A stretch of 64,000 nt of DNA from assembly GCF_001653515.1 (NCBI RefSeq), contig NZ_LYOY01000001.1, forward strand, positions 682,001 to 746,000, given 5' to 3'. The notes below the pieces were generated by a model, which was not told the origin of the DNA, searched no databases, and saw only the letters and a list, made by a program, of their open reading frames with translations. Origin of the DNA: Streptomyces sp. ERV7 (GTDB lineage Bacteria > Actinomycetota > Actinomycetes > Streptomycetales > Streptomycetaceae). Shown one piece after another: positions 34,156 to 41,976 of this stretch. The first letter of the stretch is position 1. The number at the start of each line of letters is the position of its first letter. Both the position numbers and the translations under genes were made by a program.

Positions 34156-34344
34156 CTAGAGCGCCGACTGGAAGGCGGCGACCGGAACCGTCGAGGCGTT
34201 CTCGGCGGCGATCAGGCGCTGTACCGCCGCGGGGAGTTCCCCGCCGCGCGCCTTGGCGGCCTGTGTGTGTAGTGATGGCCTTTCACGGCCCTGACGGTCG
34301 GGCGCCGGACAAGGTCGTTCGGCGGCCGTGACGAGATGTCCCAT
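34156..34344 (-). CDS. fxsA: FxsA: FxSxx-COOH precursor peptide
   Basis: A 62-residue peptide ending ...VPVAAFQSAL, which fits the F-x-S-x-x-COOH rule exactly (F, Q, S, A, L, stop TAG). The N-terminal about 45 residues would be the leader. The Phe and Ser of FQS are the expected cross-link sites of FxsB, encoded 16 bases downstream. Start choice: the ATG at 34344 behind GGGGGG; a GTG four codons earlier is also possible. It is too short and too unusual in codon use (it contains CTA and AGG) for codon statistics to call well, but the position next to fxsB and the C-terminus make it convincing. Confidence 0.88.
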   Translation of the reverse strand: MGHLVTAAERPCPAPDRQGRERPSLHTQAAKARGGELPAAVQRLIAAENASTVPVAAFQSAL

Positions 34345-34545
34345 GAATCCCCCCACCGGCGGGCGTGCCTGGTTGCGGGAGGGTGCTTACCCTCTCCGCA
34401 CTTGTCTTCCCCGCATCGGCCACTCTCGCACAGGACCGCGCCGATCGGTCCGACTCCGGTGCATGGATGGCCAGTTCGCGCCACCCGCCGGAACCCGACG
34501 GCACGCGTCCCTGGCCACTCCCGCACCACCGGCCCCGGCAGACCC

Positions 34546-35118
34546 TCAGCGTTCGAGGGGGACCGAGATCGCCATGGTCATCTCCACCGGCTCGGTGCCG
34601 TCGTTGCGGTAGGTGTGGCTCGTGCCGGCCTCGAAGGAGACCGAGTGGCCCGCCGGGACGGGGTACTCGGTGCCGTCCACCACGAGGGTGAGCGTGCCCT
34701 CGGTGACGTGGATCAGCTCGAAGGTGCCCACCGGGTGCGGGTCCGAGGAGCTGCCGTCGCCGGGCATCAGATGCCACCGCCACATCTCCAGCGGGCCGGG
34801 GGCCTCGGTGCCCGCGAGCAGCGTGCTGGAGCTGCCCCGCTCGGTGGTCCAGAGCCGGACGGCCTGGTCCGGGGGCACGATCCGCACGCTGGGCCCGCTC
34901 TCGTAGTCGAGCAGGGTCGTGATGCTCACGCCGAGGGCGTCGGCGATCTTCACCACGGTGCCGACGCTGGGGTTGGTCCGGGCCTGCTCGATCTGGATGA
35001 GCATGCCGCGGCTGACCGCCGCGCGGGTGGCGAGCGCCTCCAGGGTGAAGCCGCGCTCGGTGCGCCGGCGCTTGACGTTGCGGGCCAGTGACTGGGTCAG
35101 CAGATCGAGGTCCGACAC
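34546..35118 (-). CDS. XRE-family regulator with cupin sensor domain
   Basis: A 190-residue regulator. The HTH_3 domain covers residues 8-68 (LARNVKRRRTERGFTLEALA, then SRGMLIQIEQARTNPSVGTV) and a cupin_2 domain residues about 110-185 (HPVGTFELIHVTEGTLTLVVDG, GHSVSFEAGTSHTYRN), the PuuR/SutR-like architecture that senses a small ligand. The GTG at 35118 follows GGACGGAAT. It is divergent from an EamA transporter, and two palindromes lie in the 122 bases between them, so it most likely represses that exporter and itself. Confidence 0.92.
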   Translation of the reverse strand: MSDLDLLTQSLARNVKRRRTERGFTLEALATRAAVSRGMLIQIEQARTNPSVGTVVKIADALGVSITTLLDYESGPSVRIVPPDQAVRLWTTERGSSSTLLAGTEAPGPLEMWRWHLMPGDGSSSDPHPVGTFELIHVTEGTLTLVVDGTEYPVPAGHSVSFEAGTSHTYRNDGTEPVEMTMAISVPLER

Positions 35119-35172
35119 ATTCCGTCCATGAGGAGGGCCGCCCGGGGCGGCCGACTAATATTTTGGATGACA

Positions 35173-35190
35173 AGTTCAGTATATTGAACT
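35173..35190. promoter_or_regulatory. AT-rich operator between XRE regulator and EamA gene
   Basis: AGTTCA-GTATAT-TGAACT is a perfect 6-base inverted repeat with a 6-base AT centre, inside unusually AT-rich DNA for this genome. It is the best candidate for the XRE protein. Confidence 0.65.
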
Positions 35191-35212
35191 ACGGTCCGGT
35201 GCACCGAACCGT
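35191..35212. promoter_or_regulatory. second palindrome between XRE regulator and EamA gene
   Basis: ACGGTCCGGTGCACCGAACCGT has 11-base arms with one mismatch and directly abuts the first palindrome. It may be a second site, or a site for another regulator. Confidence 0.5.
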
Positions 35213-35240
35213 TCACCGCACTGTACTGCGAGGCACTCTC

Positions 35241-36104
35241 ATGACGGCACTCTTCGCCCTGGCCACCAGCCTCCTGTGGGGGCTGGCCGACTTCGGCGGC
35301 GGACTGCTCACCCGGCGCGTCCCCGCGCTGACCGTGGTCGTCGTCTCGCAGGTCATCGCCGCGGCCGTCCTCGGCGCGGTGGTGCTGGCCACCGGCGGGT
35401 GGCAGGAGGCGGGGCCGCAGCTCTGGTTCGCGGTGGCGGCGGGCGCGGTCGGCCCGGTCGCCATGCTCAGCTTCTACAAGGCGCTGGCGCTCGGCCCGAT
35501 GGGTGTGGTCTCCCCGCTCGGCTCGCTCGGCGTGGCCGTGCCGGTGGGGGTCGGCCTGGTGCTCGGTGAGCGGCCCGGCCTGCTCCAGTTCGCCGGGATC
35601 GCCGTCGCGGTCGTCGGCATCCTCATGGCGGGCGGCCCGGAGTTCCGGGGCGCGCCGGTCCAGCGGCAGGCTATCGCGCTCACCCTGCTCGCCGCGTTCG
35701 GGTTCGGCGCGGTGATGGCGCTGATCGCGGAGGCGTCGACCTCTGTCACCGGGCTGTTCCTCGCCCTCTTCGTCCAGCGCGTCACCAATGTGGCCGTCGG
35801 CGGCGCGGCGCTGTACGTCTCGGTGAAGCGCGGCGCGGCCGCGCTGCCGCCGGGCGGAGTGGGCGTCGTCCGCGCGGCCCTGCCCGCGCTCGCCTTCGTC
35901 GGCCTGGCCGATGTGGCCGCCAACGGCACGTACTCGATCGCCGCGCAGCAGGGGCCGGTCACCGTCGCGGCCGTGCTCGCCTCGCTCTACCCGGTGGTGA
36001 CGGCGCTGGCCGCGCGGGGCGTGCTCAAGGAGCGGCTGCGCGGGGTGCAGGCGGCGGGCGCGGGCATCGCCCTGGTCGGCACACTGCTGCTGGCCACGGG
36101 CTGA
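35241..36104 (+). CDS. EamA/DMT-family transporter
   Basis: A 287-residue membrane protein with ten predicted helices in two EamA repeats (start MTALFALATSLLWGLADFGG; second repeat from about residue 150). The typical PLGSLGVAVPVGVGLVLGER and ASLYPVVTALAARGVLKERL end-of-repeat motifs are present. It is likely an exporter of metabolites or amino acids. The ATG at 35241 follows GCGAGGCAC. It is controlled by the divergent XRE-cupin regulator (inference from layout). Confidence 0.9.
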   Translation: MTALFALATSLLWGLADFGGGLLTRRVPALTVVVVSQVIAAAVLGAVVLATGGWQEAGPQLWFAVAAGAVGPVAMLSFYKALALGPMGVVSPLGSLGVAVPVGVGLVLGERPGLLQFAGIAVAVVGILMAGGPEFRGAPVQRQAIALTLLAAFGFGAVMALIAEASTSVTGLFLALFVQRVTNVAVGGAALYVSVKRGAAALPPGGVGVVRAALPALAFVGLADVAANGTYSIAAQQGPVTVAAVLASLYPVVTALAARGVLKERLRGVQAAGAGIALVGTLLLATG

Positions 36105-36143
36105 CGCGCGCCCGGCCGAGCCCGCGACGGATGCCGCCGGGCC

Positions 36144-37202
36144 CTACGCCTCGTCCGCCGCCAACTCCGCGACGGCGAGCAGCTGTTCCGGGGTGACCCC
36201 CTCCGGGATCGGCACCGGGGCCGGGGTGCGCAGCGGCGGCTGCCAGCCGTTCTCGCGGTCCCACGTCCGTACGACCCGGGCGGGCGCCCCGGCCACCACG
36301 GCGTGGTCGGGCACCTCGCCCCGCACCACCGCGCCCGCCGCGACGACCACGTTGCGGCCGAGCCGGGCGCCGGGCAGCACGACCGCCCCGGTGCCGAGCC
36401 AGCAGCCCGGCCCGATCTCCACGGGCTCCATCCGGGGCCACTGCTTGCCCACGGGCTGGTGCGGGTCGTCGTAGCTGTGGTTGGTCGAGGTGATGTAGAC
36501 GTACGGGCCGCAGTACGTGTTCGAGCCGATGGTCACCGTCGTGTCCGCGATGACATGGCTGCCCCGGCCCAGCACCACACCGTCCCCGAGCGTCAGGATC
36601 GGCTCGGAGCGCGCCTCGGCCGCCGCGCGGGCCGTTCCGTTCGGCACCACCCGGTCGGCCAGGCCGATGGCGAGCGCCTCGGCCGCGTCCACCGGGCGGC
36701 CGGTCAGGACCAGGTCCATCGCGCGGCCCGCGCCGATCAGCCGGGGCAGCCGTACCGTACCGCCGTCGATCAGCGGCACACCCCAGCGGCGGCAGAAGAC
36801 GCCGAAGACCGCGTCCTGTTCGGCCACCCGCAGATCGCACCAGAGCGCCAGCTCCAGTCCGCCCGCCACGGCGTGCCCGGAGACCGCCGCGATCACCGGC
36901 TTGGTGAGCCGCATCCGGGTCGGGCCCATCGGGCCGTCACCGTCCTCGGTCACCGCGTTGCCGTTCTCGGTGCCGATCGCCTTGAGGTCGGCTCCGGCGC
37001 AGAACGTGCCGCCCTCGCCCCAGAGCACCGCGACCGCCGCCTCGTCGTCGGCCTCGAAGGCGCGGAAGGCGTCGGCGAGCGCGCGGGCGGTCGGCCCGTC
37101 GACCGCGTTGCGGGCCCGGGGGCGGGAGAGCACCACCGTCGTGACGGGGCCGCTGCGCTCGCTGCGGACGGCGGGGCCGGCGGGTTCGCTGGGTACGGTC
37201 AT
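36144..37202 (-). CDS. Chimera: truncated crotonase fused in frame to a truncated hexapeptide acyltransferase
   Basis: Residues 1 to about 207 are an enoyl-CoA hydratase/isomerase, with the oxyanion loops GGTFCAGADLKAI and SGHAVAGGLELALWCD and the acidic GLADRVVP segment. The C-terminal helices (about 55 residues) are missing. From about residue 208 the protein becomes a left-handed beta-helix acyltransferase (LGDGVVLGRGSHVIADTTV, the histidine in STNHSYDD, and GPGCWLGTGAVVLPGARLG), lacking its own N-terminal about 90 residues. I know no natural family with this order. The join near 36600 lies in GC-rich repeats (CCGCCGCGCGGG). A deletion that removed the end of one gene and the start of the next explains it. 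Neither half is likely fully functional. Confidence 0.78.
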   Translation of the reverse strand: MTVPSEPAGPAVRSERSGPVTTVVLSRPRARNAVDGPTARALADAFRAFEADDEAAVAVLWGEGGTFCAGADLKAIGTENGNAVTEDGDGPMGPTRMRLTKPVIAAVSGHAVAGGLELALWCDLRVAEQDAVFGVFCRRWGVPLIDGGTVRLPRLIGAGRAMDLVLTGRPVDAAEALAIGLADRVVPNGTARAAAEARSEPILTLGDGVVLGRGSHVIADTTVTIGSNTYCGPYVYITSTNHSYDDPHQPVGKQWPRMEPVEIGPGCWLGTGAVVLPGARLGRNVVVAAGAVVRGEVPDHAVVAGAPARVVRTWDRENGWQPPLRTPAPVPIPEGVTPEQLLAVAELAADEA

Positions 37203-37311
37203 GGCGCCCACGGGTAGCACGCGCCGGCGCACGCCCACAAGAGCGGGCCCGGCCCGGTCGGAGGCCGTCGGGGCTCTTGGCCGCTCGCTCCCGCTGCCGG
37301 AGACTGTGGCG

Positions 37312-37797
37312 ATGACCCAGCGTGTGGAACTCGCGACCGTGATGGACCGGCTCGCCATCGATGAGATCGTCACCGGCTACGCGGCCGCCGTCGACGACGC
37401 CGACTGGTCCGCGTACGGGGAGCTGTTCACCCCGGACGGGCGCGCCGACTACCGCGCGGCGGGCGGGGTGGAGGGGCCCGCGGCCGAGGTCGCGGCCTGG
37501 CTCGCGGAGACCATGCGGCTCTTCCCGGTCCGCCAGCACCTGATCGTCAACCGGCTGCTCACCCTCCAGGACCTCGGCGGCTACCCGGGCGACCGGGCCC
37601 GGGTGCGGGCCGACTACCTCAATCCGATGCGGTTCGGCGCGCAGGACAACGGCGACGGCGGGCCGGTCGAGCCCAACTTCGTCTCCGGCGGCCGGTACGC
37701 CTTCTCGCTGCTGCGCACCGACGCCGGGTGGCGGCTGCGCGAGGTGACCGTGCAGGAGAAGTGGCGGCATGTGTCGGGGGCGCTCGGCACCGCGTGA
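37312..37797 (+). CDS. SnoaL-like (NTF2 fold) protein
   Basis: A 161-residue SnoaL_4 domain protein: IDEIVTGYAAAVDDADWSAYGELFTPDGRADY at the start and WRLREVTVQEKW at the end define the NTF2-like cone. Family members are dehydratases, ring hydroxylase partners or ligand-binding proteins, and no catalytic assignment is possible. It is divergent from the crotonase-acyltransferase chimera with 109 bases between starts. The ATG at 37312 is the first that fits the fold. Confidence 0.82.
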   Translation: MTQRVELATVMDRLAIDEIVTGYAAAVDDADWSAYGELFTPDGRADYRAAGGVEGPAAEVAAWLAETMRLFPVRQHLIVNRLLTLQDLGGYPGDRARVRADYLNPMRFGAQDNGDGGPVEPNFVSGGRYAFSLLRTDAGWRLREVTVQEKWRHVSGALGTA

Positions 37798-37945
37798 GCG
37801 GGCGTACGGGAGCGCGGCGGGGCGGATTCACCGGGTGCGCGATCCGGTTGGGCGCGGCCGCCCCGCTGTCGCACACTGAGGGCGCACACTAGGGGACACG
37901 CTCGGGCGGAAACCACTGCTCACGGGCGGGGCGAGGAGGCGTGGC

Positions 37946-39550
37946 ATGCGGGTTCCGGTCGGGCTGCGACACCTTCTCACCGGGCTGCGCCACCGGCTGG
38001 CCGTGTCACGGTGGTGGCGGGGCGCGGCGGCGCTGCTCGCCGGGGCGCTCCCGGCGCTGGCGTTCCCGGCGCCGGGCCTGTGGTGGTTCGCCTACGTCGC
38101 TCTGGTGCCGTGGCTGCTGCTGATCCGGTCGGCCCGCGACGGCCGGCGGGCGGCGCTCGACGGCTGGCTGGGCGGCACCGGGTTCATGCTCGCGGTGCAC
38201 CACTGGCTGATGCCGAGCCTGACCGTCTTCATCGTCGTCCTGGCCGCGCTCCTGGGGCTGCTGTGGGCCCCGTGGGGCGTGCTCGTGCGCTCGGCGCTCG
38301 GCGGTCCCGGCGCGGGCAGGCCCTCGCCCCGGCGGGCCGCGGCGGCGCTCGTCGTACTGCCCTCGGGCTGGCTGATGGTCGAACTGGTCCGCTCCTGGCA
38401 GGGCCTCGGCGGCCCGTGGGGGCTGCTCGGCTCCAGCCAGTGGCAGGTGACTCCGGCGCTGCGCCTCGCCTCGGTCGGCGGGGTCTGGCTGGTGAGCCTG
38501 TTCGTGGTGGCCGCCAACGTCGCCGTGACGGTGCTGCTTGTCTCGCGCCCGGCGCGGACGCCCGTGGTGGCCGCGGTGCTCGCCGGGGCCGTCGCCGCAG
38601 GGGCGGTGTGGGCGTGGGCGCCGCGCCCCGAAAGGGCGGGCCGGGTGCGGGTCGCGGTCGTCCAGCCGGGAATGTACGAGGGCGCCGACGCCCGCTTCGC
38701 CCGCAGCGAGGCCCTGACCCGGTCGCTGGCGGGGCGGGACGTGGACCTGGTGGTGTGGGGTGAGAGCAGCGTCGGCTCGGACCTGACGGCCCGGCCGGAC
38801 CTCGCGGCCAGGATCGCCGCGCTCTCGCGCACGGTGGGCGCGGACATCCTGGTGAACGTGGACGCCCGCCGCGCCGACCGGCCGGGGATCTTCAAGAGCT
38901 CGGTGCTGGTCGGGCCGGACGGGCCGACGGGCGACCGCTACGACAAGATGCGGCTCGTGCCGTTCGGCGAGTACATCCCGGCGCGCTCGCTGCTCGGCTG
39001 GGCCACCTCCGTCGGCAAGGCCGCGGGCGAGGACCGGCGCCGGGGCTCGGCGCCGGTGGTGATGACCCTGCCGGACGGACTGCGGATCGGCCCGGTGGTC
39101 TGCTTCGAGTCGGCGTTTCCCGACATGAGCCGCCATCTGGTGCGCGAGGGCGCCCGGCTGCTGGTCGCCCAGTCCTCGACGTCGTCGTTCCAGCACAGCT
39201 GGGCGCCCGCGCAGCACGCCTCGCTGGCCGCGCTGCGCGCCGCCGAGACGGGCCGCCCGGCCGTGCACGCCACCCTCACCGGGATCAGCGCGATGTACGG
39301 CCCGGACGGCGAGCGGATCGGCCAGTGGGTCGGCACCGACCGCAGCACGGCCGCCGTCCACGACGTGCCGCTCGCCGACGGCAGCACCCTCTATCTGCGG
39401 TTCGGCGACTGGGCGGTGTACACGGCGCTGCTCGTCCTCGCCGCGTACTGCGCCTTCACCGGGCGGCGCTCGCTCAGGAGGCCTGCTCCAGAGCCTCCCG
39501 TACCACCCGCTCGCACAGCTCGTGCGTCGCAAGGGCGTCCCGTGCACTGA
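37946..39550 (+). CDS. lnt: Apolipoprotein N-acyltransferase
   Basis: A 534-residue enzyme that adds the third acyl chain to the N-terminal cysteine of lipoproteins at the membrane. About six hydrophobic helices (residues 25-230) are followed by the nitrilase-type domain from about residue 230 (RVAVVQPGMYEG). The catalytic triad is visible: Glu in VVWGESS, Lys in YDKMRLVPFGEYIP and Cys in VVCFESAFPD. A last helix lies near residue 490. The ATG at 37946 follows GAGGAGGCG. The last 77 bases overlap, antisense, the end of the convergent oxidoreductase; the C-terminal Pro/Arg-rich tail lies there. Confidence 0.92.
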   Translation: MRVPVGLRHLLTGLRHRLAVSRWWRGAAALLAGALPALAFPAPGLWWFAYVALVPWLLLIRSARDGRRAALDGWLGGTGFMLAVHHWLMPSLTVFIVVLAALLGLLWAPWGVLVRSALGGPGAGRPSPRRAAAALVVLPSGWLMVELVRSWQGLGGPWGLLGSSQWQVTPALRLASVGGVWLVSLFVVAANVAVTVLLVSRPARTPVVAAVLAGAVAAGAVWAWAPRPERAGRVRVAVVQPGMYEGADARFARSEALTRSLAGRDVDLVVWGESSVGSDLTARPDLAARIAALSRTVGADILVNVDARRADRPGIFKSSVLVGPDGPTGDRYDKMRLVPFGEYIPARSLLGWATSVGKAAGEDRRRGSAPVVMTLPDGLRIGPVVCFESAFPDMSRHLVREGARLLVAQSSTSSFQHSWAPAQHASLAALRAAETGRPAVHATLTGISAMYGPDGERIGQWVGTDRSTAAVHDVPLADGSTLYLRFGDWAVYTALLVLAAYCAFTGRRSLRRPAPEPPVPPARTARASQGRPVH

Positions 39551-40379
39551 GCTGCTTCCCGGCGCGTACGGCGTCGAGGAAGGAGTGGACGGCCTGCTCG
39601 ATGCCGCGCTGGCGGGCCACCGGCACCCAGTCGCCGCGCCGGCGCACGGTCGGCTGGCCCTTGTGGTCGACGACGTCGGCCAGGTTGAGCACCTGCCGTT
39701 TGGTGTCCTGTCCGGAGACCTCCAGGATCTCCTCGGTGGAGCCGTTCATCCGGTTCATGGTGCCGATGGCGGTGAAGCCGTCGCCGGAGAGCTGGAGGAC
39801 GACGTGCTCCATCAGGCCCTCGCGGACCCGGGCCCGTACGACCGTGTGCTCGACGGGGCCCGGCGCCAGGAAGCGCAGGGTGTCCACGACGTGGATGAAG
39901 TCGTCCAGGACCAGCGTGCGCGGGTCCTCGGGAAGCCCGACGCGGTTCTTCTGCATCAGGATGAGCTCGCGCGGGTGCTCGGCGCACTGCGCGTAGCCGG
40001 GCGCGAGCCGCCGGTTGAAGCCGACGGCCAGGCTGACCCCGCGCTCCTCGGCGAGCTCCACCAGCCGCCGGGAGTCGGCGAGTTCGTACGCCAGCGGCTT
40101 GTCGACGTAGGTCGGTACGCCCGCTTCCAGCAGCCGGGTCACGATCGTCGGGTGCACGGCGGTCGGCGCGTGCACGAAGGCCGCGTCCAGGCCCTGCGCG
40201 AGGAGCCCGTCGAGCTCGGTGTGGCGCTGCGCGAGGGGGATGTGGAGGGTGTCGGCGACCCGCGCGAGGGTAGCGGGGGTACGGGTCTGCAGATGCAGCT
40301 CCGTCCCCGGCAGGGTGGTCAGGACCGGCAGATAGGCCTTCTGCGCGATGTCCCCGAGTCCGATGCAGCCGACCTTCAC
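39474..40379 (-). CDS. Gfo/Idh/MocA-family oxidoreductase
   Basis: A 301-residue NAD(P)-dependent dehydrogenase. The Rossmann fold starts at residue 2 (KVGCIGLGDIAQKAYLPVL), followed by AAFVHAPTAVHPTIV and the family EKP-type motif as YVDKPLAYE, then GFNRRLAPG and the alpha/beta C-terminal domain (HVVDTLRFL). Substrates in this family are sugars, inositols or related metabolites and cannot be named here. The ATG at 40379 follows GGAGACTTC. It overlaps the lnt 3' end, converging with it. Confidence 0.9.
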   Translation of the reverse strand: MKVGCIGLGDIAQKAYLPVLTTLPGTELHLQTRTPATLARVADTLHIPLAQRHTELDGLLAQGLDAAFVHAPTAVHPTIVTRLLEAGVPTYVDKPLAYELADSRRLVELAEERGVSLAVGFNRRLAPGYAQCAEHPRELILMQKNRVGLPEDPRTLVLDDFIHVVDTLRFLAPGPVEHTVVRARVREGLMEHVVLQLSGDGFTAIGTMNRMNGSTEEILEVSGQDTKRQVLNLADVVDHKGQPTVRRRGDWVPVARQRGIEQAVHSFLDAVRAGKQLSARDALATHELCERVVREALEQAS

Positions 40380-40524
40380 GAAGTCTCCTGTCGCCGTCCG
40401 GCTTCCTGCTTCCTTGCCTGGTCAGCATACGTGGGCCGGGGGCGCGACCGATGGGCGGCGGCGGGCGGGGCCGGGGCGCGATAACCCGTGGCGGTCGCGT
40501 GGACGATCCGTGAGGATGGCCGCC

Positions 40525-41046
40525 ATGACGACTATCGAGACGCCCGAACGCCAGGAGCCCGCCCTCGACGCCGAGGAGCTGTCGATGCTGGTGGGCTGGC
40601 TGGAGTACCACCGCGAGACCCTCGCCCTGAAGTGTGCGGGGCTCACCGACGAACAGCTCAGGACCGCCTCGATGCCGCCCTCCGGGCTCACCCTCATGGG
40701 GCTGATGCGGCATATGTCGGAGGTCGAACAGCACTGGTTCAGCAATGTCTTCGGCGGTGAGCAGGGCGCGCCGCACTACTTCACCGACGAGGACCCGGAC
40801 GGCGACTTCCACGTCGGCCCCGAGGACACCTTCGAGGAGGCGCTCGCCACCTGGCACGGCGAGATCGCCAAGGCCCGCGTCCACGCCGAGGGCCACGCCC
40901 TGGACGAGCTGAGCGCCGGTACCGCACGCGGTGGTCAGCACTTCAACCTGCGCTGGATCTACACCCACATGATCGAGGAGTACGCGCGCCACAACGGCCA
41001 CGCCGACCTGCTGCGCGAGGGCGTCGACGGCTCCATCGGCGACTGA
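40525..41046 (+). CDS. DinB-superfamily protein (DUF664)
   Basis: A 173-residue four-helix DinB/DUF664 protein, common in Streptomyces: LVGWLEYHRETLALKCAGL, TLMGLMRHMSEVEQHWFSN and WIYTHMIEEYARHNGHADLLRE. The three histidines of the putative metal site sit in RHMSEVEQHW and EEYARHNGH. This superfamily includes mycothiol- and bacillithiol-dependent transferases. It is unrelated to DNA polymerase IV despite the name. The ATG at 40525 lies nine bases after GAGG; an alternative ATG at 40516 is too close. Confidence 0.88.
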   Translation: MTTIETPERQEPALDAEELSMLVGWLEYHRETLALKCAGLTDEQLRTASMPPSGLTLMGLMRHMSEVEQHWFSNVFGGEQGAPHYFTDEDPDGDFHVGPEDTFEEALATWHGEIAKARVHAEGHALDELSAGTARGGQHFNLRWIYTHMIEEYARHNGHADLLREGVDGSIGD

Positions 41047-41094
41047 GACCGGGGCCGGCCCGGCGCCTGAGCCCGTCACCCTCCGCCGTCACTC

Positions 41095-41118
41095 GTGCGG
41101 GCCAATCCCGGCCCGCAC
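41095..41118. terminator. terminator hairpin after the DUF664 gene
   Basis: GTGCGGGCC and GGCCCGCAC pair perfectly around AATCCC, 49 bases after the stop. Confidence 0.7.
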
Positions 41119-41157
41119 GCGCGCGCAACGGGCCCCGCACCCAGCAGAGTTGAGCGG

Positions 41158-41391
41158 GTGCACCGAACTCGAACCGCAGCCAGACTCCTCGTCGGCGTGG
41201 CCGCCCTGGCCGTTTCCGGATGTGTCACCGTCGACCACGGTCCCGCCCCGGGGCCGCCCGCGGTGCCTTTCCCGCGGACGAGCGAGCGGGCCGACCGCGA
41301 CGTACGGCCCCAGATCGTGCAGGCCCCCGTCCGCGAGGCACTGGAGGCGGCGCTGCGACAGACCCGGGGCCGCGCCCGAGCCTCAGCCCGA
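41158..41391 (+). pseudogene. Truncated lipoprotein
   Basis: From the GTG at 41158 the frame reads a basic N-terminus (HRTRTAARLL), a hydrophobic segment and the lipobox VSGC near residue 21, followed by a Pro-rich, secreted-type sequence with RPQIVQAPVREALEAAL. The frame then has no stop and runs on for over 3 kb through unrelated genes in the wrong phase, and the promoter of the next gene lies inside it. The natural C-terminus and stop must therefore have been lost, probably by a small deletion near 41360-41390. The end coordinate given is approximate. Confidence 0.6.
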
Positions 41392-41414
41392 TTGTCGGTG
41401 CGGGCGACTAGCGT
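41392..41414 (+). promoter_or_regulatory. RecA-NDp (PafBC-type) DNA-damage promoter of the TPR gene
   Basis: TTGTCGGTG-N8-TAGCGT fits the mycobacterial RecA-independent damage promoter TTGTCRGTG-N8-TAnnnT exactly. The start site would be near 41421, with GGAGG at 41446 and GTG at 41456. Confidence 0.8.
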
Positions 41415-41455
41415 CAGGCCGACCGGATGCGTACGACAGGCTCGCGGAGGCCGCA

Positions 41456-41929
41456 GTGGTGGAGCAGCAGGAGGCGTCGGAGGACGTCGTCATGACCCGG
41501 ATCGGGCAGGCGCTGATGCTCCTGCACGGCGGCGACCGGGAGGAGGCGCGCAACCGCTTCGGCACCATCTGGGCGGAGATCGGCGAGCACGGCGACCCAC
41601 TGCACCGCTGCACCCTGGCGCACTACATGGCGGACGCGCAGGACGACGCGGGCGACGAACTGGCCTGGGACCTGCGGGCGCTGGCCGCGGCCGACGGGCT
41701 GGGCCAGGAGCGGCTCGACGCGCACCACGCCTCGCTCGCGGTCCGGGCCTTCTATCCCTCGCTCCATCTGAACCTGGCGGCCGACTATGTGAAGCTGCAC
41801 CGCCCGGACGCCGCCCGCATCCATCTGGACCGGGGGCGCGCCGCCCTGGACGCGCTCGCCGACGACGCGTACGGGAACGGTATCCGGGCGGCGCTCGACC
41901 GGCTGGAGGGGCGGCTCGACGAGGTCTGA
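41456..41929 (+). CDS. Tetratricopeptide-type protein, probably DNA-damage induced
   Basis: A 157-residue helical protein of a type common in Streptomyces: MTRIGQALMLLHGGDREEAR, HRCTLAHYMADAQDDAGDELAWDLRAL and FYPSLHLNLAADYVKLHRPDAARIHLD. The last two read as TPR helices. The GTG at 41456 lies five bases after GGAGG. The upstream in-frame residues (RPDAYDRLAEAA) resemble protein but have no start and would lie on the promoter. The RecA-NDp promoter just upstream implies induction by DNA damage, so it may have a role in that response; no direct function is known. Confidence 0.82.
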   Translation: MVEQQEASEDVVMTRIGQALMLLHGGDREEARNRFGTIWAEIGEHGDPLHRCTLAHYMADAQDDAGDELAWDLRALAAADGLGQERLDAHHASLAVRAFYPSLHLNLAADYVKLHRPDAARIHLDRGRAALDALADDAYGNGIRAALDRLEGRLDEV

Positions 41930-41938
41930 GGACCCCGT

Positions 41939-41969
41939 CCCCGGGCGCCCGCGGCGCGGGCGCCCGGGG
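41939..41969. terminator. bidirectional terminator between TPR gene and ung
   Basis: A perfect 14-base stem (CCCCGGGCGCCCGC / GCGGGCGCCCGGGG) with a GGC loop lies between two convergent stops. Confidence 0.8.
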
Positions 41970-41976
41970 GTGCGGG

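Noticed and set aside
40525..41046. DinB-named protein as DNA polymerase
   Set aside because: It is a 173-residue four-helix DUF664/DinB-superfamily protein with histidine metal motifs. The real Y-family polymerase is at the end of the window.
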